From Paracoccus nototheniae (GTDB lineage Bacteria; Pseudomonadota; Alphaproteobacteria; Rhodobacterales; Rhodobacteraceae): a stretch of DNA of 53,275 bases. This document shows, in pieces, positions 36,260 through 43,960 of the stretch; positions within the stretch are counted from its first letter, which is position 1, and each line of letters starts with the position of its first letter. The translations under genes and the position numbers were made by a program. The DNA is taken from assembly GCF_004335005.1 (NCBI RefSeq), contig NZ_RQRT01000023.1, positions 1 through 53,275 on the forward strand. The letters run 5' to 3'. The notes beneath the pieces are model-generated. The model worked only from the letters and a program-made list of their open reading frames with translations, had not been told where the DNA came from and ran no database searches.

Positions 36260-36687
36260 CGGTGGATCTTGTCCATCGCGCGGTTGAAATCATCGCGCAG
36301 CGCGGCGAAATCGCGGGCGATGGTCGCCTCGGGGCGGCCGACAAGGACGTAATCCCATCCGGGCTGACCCAGGGCTTGCAGGCCAAGCCGCGCAACCTCT
36401 CTTAGCCGGCGCTTGGCGCGGTTGCGGGCGACGGCATTGCCGATCTTTTTGGAACAGGTGAATCCGATCCGCGCCGGGCCGTCATCGTCACGACGCCGGG
36501 CCTGCAGCAGAAAGCCGGGCATCCCCTGACGCCGCGCGCGGGCGGCGGCCAGAAAATCGGCACGCTGGCGCAGCACGGGCGGCATCGGAAAGCGGTCCGG
36601 TGCGGACACGTGAAATGCCGCCGTGCCGTCATCCGTGGGCTGATCGTCAGCAGGATGGGGCAGAGGCGGCATGTCGCAAGCCTTCAT
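36256..36687 (-). CDS. rnpA: Ribonuclease P protein component
   Basis: This is the protein subunit that aids the RNase P RNA in tRNA 5' maturation. The frame is 143 aa. The family core is RQRADFLAAARARRQGMPGF followed by the RNR motif RNRAKRRLREVARL and GWDYVLVGRPEAT. The first 34 residues are polar and may not be translated: an internal ATG at 36585 would give 109 aa. The gene lies 35 bases from rpmH and overlaps yidD by ATGA. Confidence 0.94.
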   Translation of the reverse strand: MKACDMPPLPHPADDQPTDDGTAAFHVSAPDRFPMPPVLRQRADFLAAARARRQGMPGFLLQARRRDDDGPARIGFTCSKKIGNAVARNRAKRRLREVARLGLQALGQPGWDYVLVGRPEATIARDFAALRDDFNRAMDKIHR

Positions 36688-36722
36688 CTGGCGGCAATCG
36701 CCACCGGTCGGATCCGAAAGGA

Positions 36723-36857
36723 TCAGGCCGACAGACGCTTGCGGCCCTTGGCGCGGCGGGCGTTCAGGATGTTGCGACCGGCTTTGGTGGCCATGCGCGC
36801 GCGAAAGCCGTGGCGGCGCGCACGAACGAGGTTCGACGGTTGGAAGGTGCGCTTCAT
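36723..36857 (-). CDS. rpmH: 50S ribosomal protein L34
   Basis: L34 is a very basic 44-aa 50S protein. It reads [18 protein letters not shown] and ends in [13 protein letters not shown], the full family pattern. It opens the leftward gene cluster rpmH-rnpA-yidD and has a clear promoter 98 bases upstream. Its length and motifs leave no doubt. Confidence 0.98.
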   Translation of the reverse strand: MKRTFQPSNLVRARRHGFRARMATKAGRNILNARRAKGRKRLSA

Positions 36858-36898
36858 GCTCAGTCTCCGGATCAGTTCTTGCGGGGGGGCGTCAGAAC

Positions 36899-36923
36899 GG
36901 GGCAGGTTACAAGGAACTGCCCC
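36899..36923 (-). promoter_or_regulatory. Hairpin in the rpmH leader
   Basis: GGGGCAG and CTGCCCC (36899-36905 with 36917-36923) form a 7-bp stem, followed on the minus strand by the rpmH start region. It could affect translation or be read as a weak pause site. Confidence 0.35.
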
Positions 36924-36954
36924 GCGCCGCGACGCCGGTTGTTTCGAAGCCCGC

Positions 36955-36983
36955 TGGATAGTGGCAATGTCCGGCCCCGTCAA
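36955..36983 (-). promoter_or_regulatory. rpmH operon promoter
   Basis: On the minus strand TTGACG (36983-36978), 17 bases, TATCCA (36960-36955). Best promoter match in this part; expected start about 36948, giving a 90-base leader before rpmH. Confidence 0.65.
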
Positions 36984-37110
36984 CTGCCGAAACCCGGAAA
37001 CCGTCCGGGTCGCGCCTATGGAACCCTGCATGGATCACATTCGTTTGATGTGACATCCCGCAACCGCGCGGCTGACAAGTGCCGCCCGCCCCGACATAAC
37101 CCCGGACACG

Positions 37111-38523
37111 ATGCGATTGAACACGATCTCTGGCCGATTCGCCGCGCTGACGACCATGTTCGTCGTGCTGGCAGAGTTGTTCATCCTGCTGCCCTCGCTG
37201 GCCGGTTTCCGGCTGGACTATCTGGAGAGCCGTCTAGAACGCGCCCAGATCGCCAGCCTTGCGCTGCTGGCGACCGACGATTCGCTGGCCTCGGATCTTG
37301 AATCGGAACTGTTGCAGAATGCGGGCGTCTTCAACGTCGTGCTGCGCCGGAACGACATTCGCCAGCTGGTCCTGTCCTCGCCCATCCCCGGCCCCATCGC
37401 TGCGACCTATGATCTGCGGACCGAGGGTGTGCTGCAGACCATCGACGATTCGCTGGTGGCGCTGGCCGATCGCCAGAACCGGGTGATCCGGGTCATCGGC
37501 GCGCCGGTCAATCAGGCGGGCCAGCTGATCGAGATCACCATGGAGACCGCCCCCCTGCGCGAGGCGATGATCGAATACGGATTGCGTCTGCTGGCCGTGT
37601 CGGCGGCATTCTCGATCCTGACGGCGGTCTTGCTGTTCCTGGCGGCGCAACGGCTGATTCTGGTGCCGATCCGGCGGGTGATCAGCCACATGTCCGCCTA
37701 TGCCAGCGCCCCCGAGGATGGGCGTCACATCATCATCCCCGATGCCCGGCTGGTCGAACTGCGCGAGGCCGAATCGGCGCTGCAATCGATGCAGCAGACC
37801 GTCACCTCGTCGCTGAAGCAAAAGGAACGCATGGCGCTGCTGGGTCAGGCCATCGCCAAGATCAGCCATGATCTGCGCAATATCCTGACGACTGCGCAGA
37901 TCTTTGCCGACCGGCTGGAGGACAGCGCCGACCCCAAGGTCCGCCGCGCCGCACCCAAGCTGGTGAATTCCATCACCCGCGCCGTGAACCTGTGCGAGAC
38001 GACGCTGGCCTTCGGCAAGGCCGAGGAGCCGGCGCCCACCCTGTCGCGGTTCAATCTGGCGCAGCTGGCTGCCGAGGTGATCGAGGCCGAGACACTGGCC
38101 GGAGAGGCGGCGGGACAGGTCGAGTTCCTGACCGACATCCCCCCCAGCCTGACCATCCGCGCCGATCGCGATCAGCTGTACCGGGTGCTGGCGAACCTGT
38201 CGCGCAACGCCCGGCAGGCGATCGAGGCCACCGGCCAGCCCGGCACCGTCGAGATCGGCGCAGGCGAGGCCGAGGCCGACTGGTGGATCAAGGTCGGCGA
38301 CAGCGGTCCGGGTCTGCCCGACAAGGCCCGCGAATACCTGTTCAAGCCCTTCACCGGCAGCACCCGACGCGGTGGCACCGGTCTTGGCCTGACCATCGCC
38401 GCCGATCTGGTGCGCGGTCATGGCGGGCGGCTGGAGCTGCTGCGCAGCGATGCCGAGGGCAGCCAGTTCTGCATCCACATCCCCCGCGGCCTTGCCCTGC
38501 GGACCGAAGTCGCGGGCCGCTGA
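37111..38523 (+). CDS. Sensor histidine kinase (orphan)
   Basis: The 470-aa inner-membrane kinase has TM1 at about residues 9-31 and TM2 at about 157-179, with a periplasmic sensor region of some 125 residues between. A HAMP-like linker follows (VPIRRVISHMSAY). The H-box is AKISHDLRNILTT with His253. The ATPase has the N-box LANLSRNARQAI, G1 GDSGPGLP, and G2 GGTGLGLTIAADL. No response regulator is adjacent. It starts divergently from rpmH, sharing the 253-base gap 36858-37110. The signal sensed is unknown. Confidence 0.92.
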   Translation: MRLNTISGRFAALTTMFVVLAELFILLPSLAGFRLDYLESRLERAQIASLALLATDDSLASDLESELLQNAGVFNVVLRRNDIRQLVLSSPIPGPIAATYDLRTEGVLQTIDDSLVALADRQNRVIRVIGAPVNQAGQLIEITMETAPLREAMIEYGLRLLAVSAAFSILTAVLLFLAAQRLILVPIRRVISHMSAYASAPEDGRHIIIPDARLVELREAESALQSMQQTVTSSLKQKERMALLGQAIAKISHDLRNILTTAQIFADRLEDSADPKVRRAAPKLVNSITRAVNLCETTLAFGKAEEPAPTLSRFNLAQLAAEVIEAETLAGEAAGQVEFLTDIPPSLTIRADRDQLYRVLANLSRNARQAIEATGQPGTVEIGAGEAEADWWIKVGDSGPGLPDKAREYLFKPFTGSTRRGGTGLGLTIAADLVRGHGGRLELLRSDAEGSQFCIHIPRGLALRTEVAGR

Positions 38524-38618
38524 GGGCCGTCAGCGCGCCTCTGGTCGCTGCAGAACCATCCCCGCATTGCGCAGGGGCAGTGCCCGCAAAAAAGGCGACG
38601 CATTTTTCAGATTTCCCC

Positions 38619-38647
38619 TTGCATCCCCCCGGGCCTCCCTTTAGTTC
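38619..38647 (+). promoter_or_regulatory. Candidate promoter of tRNA-Arg
   Basis: TTGCAT (38619-38624), 17 bases, TAGTTC (38642-38647), 12 bases ahead of the mature tRNA 5' end. Confidence 0.45.
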
Positions 38648-38658
38648 CCCGCCTTGTT

Positions 38659-38735
38659 GCACCCGTAGCTCAGCTGGATAGAGCACCAGACTACGAATCT
38701 GGGGGCCGGGCGTTCGAATCGCTCCGGGTGCACCA
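38659..38735 (+). tRNA. tRNA-Arg (anticodon ACG)
   Basis: The 77 nt form a complete cloverleaf: acceptor GCACCCG/CGGGTGC, D-arm GCTC/GAGC, anticodon arm CCAGA-CTACGAA-TCTGG with anticodon ACG, and T-arm GGGCG-TTCGAAT-CGCTC (one G-T pair). Discriminator A and encoded CCA follow. The A34 is expected to be edited to inosine by TadA to read CGU/CGC/CGA. Confidence 0.97.
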
Positions 38736-38779
38736 CTTTCATCTTTCCGAACGATGCCAAGGCGCCGCGCGCCTGTGGC

Positions 38780-38808
38780 TTGTCCCTTGCGGGCGATCTG
38801 CATAGTAT
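38780..38808 (+). promoter_or_regulatory. Candidate promoter of the pyruvyl transferase gene
   Basis: TTGTCC (38780-38785), 17 bases, TAGTAT (38803-38808), about 105 bases before the ATG at 38914. Confidence 0.5.
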
Positions 38809-38913
38809 CTTTGCGGGGCATCCGGTCCTTTGGGTCCGCCAGCCGGGGTAATCGGCCGCGACGCGGGCTGGGCGCGGGGTGTCCCTGATCCGACCTTACC
38901 GACAGGCATCCCG

Positions 38914-40035
38914 ATGACCACAGCCCTCGTGCATTTCAACCATGCCTTTGACGGACAGCGCACCACCTGGCCCAGCATGCGCACCTCCAGCTGGTATCCG
39001 AATTATGGCGACATGCTGGTCTGCGCGGCACTGATCCGGCAGGTGCGGCTGGACGACACGCTGCGGGTGGGCTTTGGCTATCCGGCCAAGGCGCCGGTCA
39101 GTCGGGCGCTGATCCGGGGTTCGACCTATCTGCACCGTCGGTTCGATTTTGCCGGGGCCAATCTGACGCTGGACAGCATCGATGCGCCGCTGGCGATCGT
39201 GGGGCTGGGGGCGCAAAGCCCCACGGCGGATGTCACGATTCTGGATGACAATCCCGAAGCGCGGGGCTTTGTCGCCCGCCTGAACGAACGATCGGCCTCG
39301 ATCTCGGTTCGCGGTGCGTTCAGCGCGGCGGTGGTGGAACGTCTTGGCGGGCGCAATATCCGCGTCACCGGCTGCCCGTCGCTGTTCTATCGCCTCAGCT
39401 GTCCGCAGGTGACGATGGACGATGCGCTGGCCACGTCGGAACGCAGGATCGGCGTCTCGCTGCATACGGGGCTGGAAAAGAACATGTTCTGCGCCGCCCC
39501 GGTCGAGGCGCGCCGCGCCCATGTGCGGGCGATCCGCTATGGTCTGGATGAATGCGCTTCGCTGTCGCTGTTCGAACAGGGTGTGATCAGCGAATTCGAC
39601 ATCGCCGATGCCGGATTGCCGATGCCCCTGCGGCTGGCGGCGGCCGACAAGGTGCTGGCCCGCATCGACCCGTTGGGCGATCTGTCCTCGGACGAGCTGA
39701 TCGCCCATATGGTCAGCGTCACCAGCATCGAGGAATGGCTGGAACGCGCCGCCGAACTGGATGCAATCATCGGCTTTCGGTTTCACGGCAATATGGTCGC
39801 GCTGCTGCAGGGCAAGCCCTGCTATTACTATGTCTATGATTCCCGCATCCGGGAATTCTGCGATCTGTACGCGTTGCCGTTTCAGGATGTGCGCGAGCCT
39901 TGGGTAGCACCGGACCGGGCGATTCTAAACCATGACTGGGACCGCACCAACGCGGCCATGCGGGGCTGTCTTGCCCAGATGCAGGCGTTTTATGCCGAGA
40001 ACGGCTATCACACGCTGATCGAGGACGCCGCCTGA
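38914..40035 (+). CDS. Polysaccharide pyruvyl transferase family protein
   Basis: Members of this family add ketal pyruvate to exopolysaccharide or capsule sugars using phosphoenolpyruvate. The protein is 373 aa from the ATG at 38914 (the TTG-initiated longer frame is ignored). Features: NYGDMLVCAALIRQV near the N-terminus (the NxGD-type motif), AIVGLGAQSP, a middle ISVRGAFSAAVVERL, and the C-terminal IIGFRFHGNMVALLQGKPC typical of the family. It stands alone, without glycosyltransferases, behind tRNA-Arg. Substrate is unknown. Confidence 0.85.
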   Translation: MTTALVHFNHAFDGQRTTWPSMRTSSWYPNYGDMLVCAALIRQVRLDDTLRVGFGYPAKAPVSRALIRGSTYLHRRFDFAGANLTLDSIDAPLAIVGLGAQSPTADVTILDDNPEARGFVARLNERSASISVRGAFSAAVVERLGGRNIRVTGCPSLFYRLSCPQVTMDDALATSERRIGVSLHTGLEKNMFCAAPVEARRAHVRAIRYGLDECASLSLFEQGVISEFDIADAGLPMPLRLAAADKVLARIDPLGDLSSDELIAHMVSVTSIEEWLERAAELDAIIGFRFHGNMVALLQGKPCYYYVYDSRIREFCDLYALPFQDVREPWVAPDRAILNHDWDRTNAAMRGCLAQMQAFYAENGYHTLIEDAA

Positions 40036-40154
40036 GCAGGGGCCCGGCACAAGGAACGAAATCCGGGGGGCCGTGTTGCGCATCTGGCCTGCGCCTTGTC
40101 GCAAGGGGTCGGTCCGGGATATGAACGGGCAGCACAAAGGACAGACGGACCAGA

Positions 40155-41657
40155 ATGGACGCTTCAAGTGACCGGCTGACCAGACCGGGATGGAATTGCT
40201 GGCGGGTCGAGCAATCGACGCGCTTTGCCGTGATTGCCGATGCGGATGAATATTTCCGCGTCGTCCGGCAGGCGATGACGCAGGCGAAACACTCGATCCT
40301 GATGATCGGTTGGGATTTCGACGCGCGCATCCATCTGGGCGATAATTCCGTTGACGGAGGCCCCGCAGCGCTTGGCGATTTCGTCATGTGGCTGGCCCGG
40401 CGCAGTCCATCGCTGCATGTGCGGCTGCTGCGGTGGGATACGGGCGCGCTGAAATCGATCTTTCGCGGATCGACGCTGATGACCATCCTGCGCTGGAAGA
40501 TGCATCCGCGCATCACGCTGCGGCTGGATGGCAAGCACCCCTTTGCCAGCTCTCATCACCAGAAGATCGTCGTCATCGACGACTGTCTGGCCTTTTGCGG
40601 CGGCATCGACATGACCGAGGGGCGGTGGGACACCCGCGACCACCTGGACGACGATCCGCGCCGGGTCAGCCCGCGCGGCAAGCCGATGAAGCCGTGGCAC
40701 GACGCGACCAGCGCCTTTGACGGGGCGGCGGCGCGGGCCATCGGCGATCTGGCGCGCGACCGCTGGCGCATCGCCTCGGGCGAGGATCTGGCGCCGGTGG
40801 CAGATGCGACGGGCTGCTGGCCTGACGGGCTGGAGCCGACCTTCCGCGACGTGCCGCTGGCGATCTCACGCACCCGCCCCGAGATTGCGGACGTGCATCC
40901 GGCCTTCGAGATCGAGCAGATGTATCTGGACCTGATCGGACGGGCCAAGCGGGTGATCTATGCGGAAAGCCAGTATTTCGCCTCTCGCAAGATCGCGCAA
41001 GCCATCGCCCGGCGCCTGACCGAGGAAGACCCGCCCGAAATCGTGATCATCAACCCGATCAGCGCCGAGGGCTGGCTGGAGCCGATGGCCATGGACACCG
41101 CGCGCGCCAAGCTGGTCGAGGCGTTGAAGCGGCTGGATCATCGCGACCGCTTTCGCATCTATCATCCGGTCACCGACAAGGGGGCCGAGATCTATGTCCA
41201 TGCCAAGGTGACCATCGTGGACGACCTGTACCTGCGGGTCGGATCGTCGAATTTCAACAATCGGTCCCTGCGGCTGGATACGGAATGCGACGTGATTCTG
41301 GCCGCCGAACGCCCTGGGTCCGAGGCGACGAGGGCCCGCATCACCCGGTTGCGCGACGATCTTCTGGCAGAACATCTGGCCCGGGATGCGCAGGATGTCG
41401 CGGCGGCGCTGGACGACCATGATGGGAGCCTGATCGCGCTGATCGAGGCGCAGCGCGGCCCGAAGGGGCAGGGGCGGACGCTGATCCCCTATGAAATCCC
41501 CGAACTGAGCGATTTCGAGGCATGGCTGGCCGAGAACGAGATCCTCGACCCCGAGGGGCCGGACAAGATCTTTGAGCCTCTGGGCAAGCGCAAGGGGCTG
41601 TTTCGCAACTGGCACTGGCCGCGCCACCGTCCGTGGCGCCGGCGCAAGACCGGCTGA
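40155..41657 (+). CDS. Phospholipase D / cardiolipin synthase family protein
   Basis: The 500-aa protein has two HKD motifs of the PLD superfamily. The first is HHQKIVVIDD (about residues 133-142) followed by GGIDMTEGRWD. The second is VHAKVTIVDDLYLRVGSSN (about 345-363). An N-terminal AMTQAKHSILMIGWDFDAR matches bacterial PLD-like enzymes. No signal peptide or membrane anchor is seen, so it may act at the inner face of the membrane. Phospholipid hydrolysis or transphosphatidylation is likely, and the true substrate is not known. It converges with the LuxR-type gene at 41693. Confidence 0.88.
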   Translation: MDASSDRLTRPGWNCWRVEQSTRFAVIADADEYFRVVRQAMTQAKHSILMIGWDFDARIHLGDNSVDGGPAALGDFVMWLARRSPSLHVRLLRWDTGALKSIFRGSTLMTILRWKMHPRITLRLDGKHPFASSHHQKIVVIDDCLAFCGGIDMTEGRWDTRDHLDDDPRRVSPRGKPMKPWHDATSAFDGAAARAIGDLARDRWRIASGEDLAPVADATGCWPDGLEPTFRDVPLAISRTRPEIADVHPAFEIEQMYLDLIGRAKRVIYAESQYFASRKIAQAIARRLTEEDPPEIVIINPISAEGWLEPMAMDTARAKLVEALKRLDHRDRFRIYHPVTDKGAEIYVHAKVTIVDDLYLRVGSSNFNNRSLRLDTECDVILAAERPGSEATRARITRLRDDLLAEHLARDAQDVAAALDDHDGSLIALIEAQRGPKGQGRTLIPYEIPELSDFEAWLAENEILDPEGPDKIFEPLGKRKGLFRNWHWPRHRPWRRRKTG

Positions 41658-41692
41658 GGCGGTTTTGTGGGGCCGGCCCCTGTCCGCGCCGG

Positions 41693-42433
41693 CTAGGCCG
41701 GTTGCGATCGCAGCCCGGTCTGATCGGAAGCCGTCTGATCGGGCCCGGTCGGCAACCCCTTGAGCAACCCCGAGGCGCTGATCCCGTTCAAAAGCCCCGC
41801 ATCGATGGCCTTGCGGATCGCCTGCGGTGTATCCTCGGCGCCAAGCGCCTCGCGCGCCATGCGCAGCCGGTATCGCAGCGCGGTGCGCGAAATCCCAAGT
41901 GCGGCGCTGGCCTGATCATAGGTCATCCCGCAGGCCATCGCGTCCAGCGCCTCGACCAGAATGGGGCGCAAGGCGGTGCTGCGATCGACCAGATCATGGG
42001 CCTGCCGCAGCAGCGCGGCCATCTGCGCCACCTCGGACGAGATGAATTCGCGGTCGGCGCGGGCCGCGCCCAGATAGGACCGCGACCGTTCCGGTCCCCG
42101 CGACAGGGCCACGCCAAAGGTCAGGCCATGATCGCGCGCCTGTCCCATCACGTTCAGCGGGTCGGGCATTTGCTGGGTCAGATCGCTCCACCGGATGGTG
42201 CCCTCGTTCAGCACGCACCAGATCATCATCGGATCGCCAAGCGCCAGATTGCGCTGCGTATAGGCCTGCAGCCATCGCGAGGGATAGGTCGAGACCCGTC
42301 GCACGGGCCGCGAAAAGCGGATATGCAGGCCAAGGCTGAACCCTTTGGGCGCCAGCCGCGCCAGCGCCTCTTCGATATCCGCCAGACCGGCGGGGGCTGT
42401 GGGGTCGTTCGGAACGGTGCTGGCTGAGGGCAT
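41693..42433 (-). CDS. LuxR-type autoinducer-binding regulator without adjacent synthase (LuxR solo)
   Basis: The protein is 246 aa from the ATG at 42433, with AGGACAG as ribosome site. The autoinducer domain (about 20-170) keeps Trp54, Tyr58, Asp67-Pro68, Trp82 and the Gly in HGLTFGVAL, so AHL binding is expected. The helix-turn-helix (about 175-235) shows GISRTALRYRLRMAREAL. It is clearly a paralogue of the luxR at 18270: both share GLHIRF, W-x3-Y, DP, and RGP/HGP blocks. A Ser/Asp/Gln-rich 20-residue tail is extra. No luxI lies within 20 kb. It may respond to the signal made at 18.9 kb. Confidence 0.87.
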   Translation of the reverse strand: MPSASTVPNDPTAPAGLADIEEALARLAPKGFSLGLHIRFSRPVRRVSTYPSRWLQAYTQRNLALGDPMMIWCVLNEGTIRWSDLTQQMPDPLNVMGQARDHGLTFGVALSRGPERSRSYLGAARADREFISSEVAQMAALLRQAHDLVDRSTALRPILVEALDAMACGMTYDQASAALGISRTALRYRLRMAREALGAEDTPQAIRKAIDAGLLNGISASGLLKGLPTGPDQTASDQTGLRSQPA

Positions 42434-42559
42434 GTCTGTCCTATCGCGGGCGGTTCTAGGGGGGCGTGGCCGCATCGGCATCGCTGCGATGCAGCGAACA
42501 CAGGACCGGCATAGCCCTGTGGGGTTATAGATAGACCGGGGCGGGCCGCATAGGTGTGT

Positions 42560-42576
42560 CACGCGCAACAAGCGTG
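42560..42576. promoter_or_regulatory. Palindrome upstream of the LuxR solo
   Basis: CACGC (42560-42564), 7 bases, GCGTG (42572-42576): a 5-7-5 inverted repeat 127 bases before the start codon. It could be an operator; no factor is assigned. Confidence 0.3.
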
Positions 42577-42621
42577 TATTTGACCGGTTTCGGGCAAATG
42601 CCCGGTATTTTCATCGTAAAT

Positions 42622-42654
42622 GGGGGGCGTCTTTCGGGGCGCCCCTCTTTTTTT
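42622..42654 (+). terminator. Intrinsic terminator with no evident upstream gene
   Basis: GGGGGGCG (42622-42629) pairs with CGCCCCTC (42640-42647, one G-T pair), followed by TTTTTTT (42648-42654). It is a textbook terminator on the plus strand. The only gene upstream runs the other way. The 316-base gap 42434-42749 otherwise holds the palindrome and TTGACC at 42580 with a poor -10. Confidence 0.8.
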
Positions 42655-42749
42655 CGTGCGCGGCCCGGCCCGCCAGCCCCCGATGCCCGGGGTTGCGCCT
42701 GCCCGCCGGTCCGCTAGCTTGCGCGCAATCAAGGAAAAGGGACTTGGCG

Positions 42750-43808
42750 ATGGATCGTGTGACATTGGGCGGCAGCAAGGTCGAGGTCAGCCGCATCTGC
42801 CTGGGCACCATGACCTTTGGCAATCAGACGGACGAGGCCTGTGCCCATGCGCAGATGGACGCAGCGCTGGAGGTCGGGATGACCTTCATGGACTGCGCCG
42901 AGATGTATCCCGTGAACCCGGTCCGCCGCGAGACGATCGGCGTCTCGGAAGAGGTGATCGGCCGCTGGCTGGCCCGCACCGGCCATCGCGATCAGATCGA
43001 GATCGCGACCAAGATCACCGGTCCCAGCCAGATGGTCCGCGATGGTGCGCCCTTTGACGGGGCGACGGTGACGGCCTGCATCGACGCATCGCTGCGGCGG
43101 CTGCAGACGGACCGGATCGATCTGTATCAGCTGCACTGGCCGGTGCGGGGATCCTATGGGTTCCGGCAGAACTGGACCTATGACCCCTCGGGTCAGGACA
43201 AGGCGGCGACGCTGGATCACATGCAGGACGTGCTGGGCGCGATGCAGCAGGCTGTCGCTGCGGGCAAGATCCGCGCCGTGGGCCTGTCCAACGAATCGGC
43301 CTGGGGGCTGACGCGCTGGTGCGATGTGGCCGACCGCATCGGCGGGCCGCGCATGGCCGCGATTCAGAACGAATATTCGCCGCTCTATCGCCTTTACGAC
43401 ACCGATCTGGCCGAGGTTGCGGTGAACGAGGATGTCACCTTGCTGTCCTATTCGCCGCTGGCAGCGGGGCTGCTGACCGGCAAATACGCCGATGGCGCGA
43501 TGCCGGATGGCAGCCGGGCGGCGGTGGATGTGGCGACCGGCGGGCAGGGCAATCTGGGCGGTCGCAAGACCGATCGCGGGGTGGCTGCGGCTGCGGCCTA
43601 TGGCCGTCTGGCGGCAGATCATGGCTGGGACGTGGTGCATATGGTCATCGCCTGGCAGCTGACGCGGCCCTTCAAGGTGGTGCCGATCATCGGGGCGACG
43701 ACGCTGGACCAGCTGCGCCACCTGATCGCCGGGCTGGGCCGCGATCTGCCCGACGATCTGCGTCGCGGGATCGAACGGCTGCACCGGCTTCATCCGCTGC
43801 CCTACTGA
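42750..43808 (+). CDS. Aldo/keto reductase (Tas-like)
   Basis: This NADPH-dependent carbonyl reductase has 352 aa with a TIM-barrel fold. The catalytic tetrad is visible: Asp and Tyr in FMDCAEMYP (about residues 49-57), Lys in EIATKITG, and His in LYQLHWP. The N-terminal MDRVTLGGSKVEVSRICLGT and C-terminal VPIIGATTLDQL agree with the Tas group. Substrate unknown. AAGGGA upstream supports the ATG at 42750. It starts about 95 bases behind the lone terminator, and its stop lies in the first copy of a short repeat array. Confidence 0.92.
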   Translation: MDRVTLGGSKVEVSRICLGTMTFGNQTDEACAHAQMDAALEVGMTFMDCAEMYPVNPVRRETIGVSEEVIGRWLARTGHRDQIEIATKITGPSQMVRDGAPFDGATVTACIDASLRRLQTDRIDLYQLHWPVRGSYGFRQNWTYDPSGQDKAATLDHMQDVLGAMQQAVAAGKIRAVGLSNESAWGLTRWCDVADRIGGPRMAAIQNEYSPLYRLYDTDLAEVAVNEDVTLLSYSPLAAGLLTGKYADGAMPDGSRAAVDVATGGQGNLGGRKTDRGVAAAAAYGRLAADHGWDVVHMVIAWQLTRPFKVVPIIGATTLDQLRHLIAGLGRDLPDDLRRGIERLHRLHPLPY

Positions 43809-43909
43809 TCGGGGGCATGACGGGTCCGTGGCCTTCCTGATCGGGGGCCCTCCTGATCGGGGAGCCGTCGATCAGGGGCGTATTGGCCCCGGCCCTATTG
43901 ATCGGGGGC
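43805..43909 (+). repeat. Interspersed short repeats, unit about CTGATCGGGGGC
   Basis: Copies at 43805-43816 and 43837-43848 are identical. Near-copies lie at 43853-43864, 43870-43879 (GATCAGGGGC) and 43898-43909. Spacing is irregular. The 152-base gap before the DnaJ-like gene contains little else. Confidence 0.7.
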
Positions 43910-43960
43910 GCACGGCCTCTATCTTTCTGACGAGGCAGAAGAAACGATGGGGACCATGGC

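Noticed and set aside
37035..37053. CRP/FNR-type site TCACAT-N7-ATGTGA
   Set aside because: Half-sites are in the opposite order to the TGTGA-N6-TCACA arrangement and the spacing differs.
36858..37110. Chromosome origin next to rpmH
   Set aside because: rpmH lies near dnaA and oriC in many bacteria, but there is no dnaA, no AT-rich stretch and no cluster of DnaA boxes here.
38830..38913. Longer N-terminus of the pyruvyl transferase family protein
   Set aside because: It would need a TTG start and adds residues not typical of the family; the ATG at 38914 fits better.
43805..43909. Possible CRISPR array
   Set aside because: Repeats are only about 12 bases, spacing is irregular and very short, and no cas gene is present.
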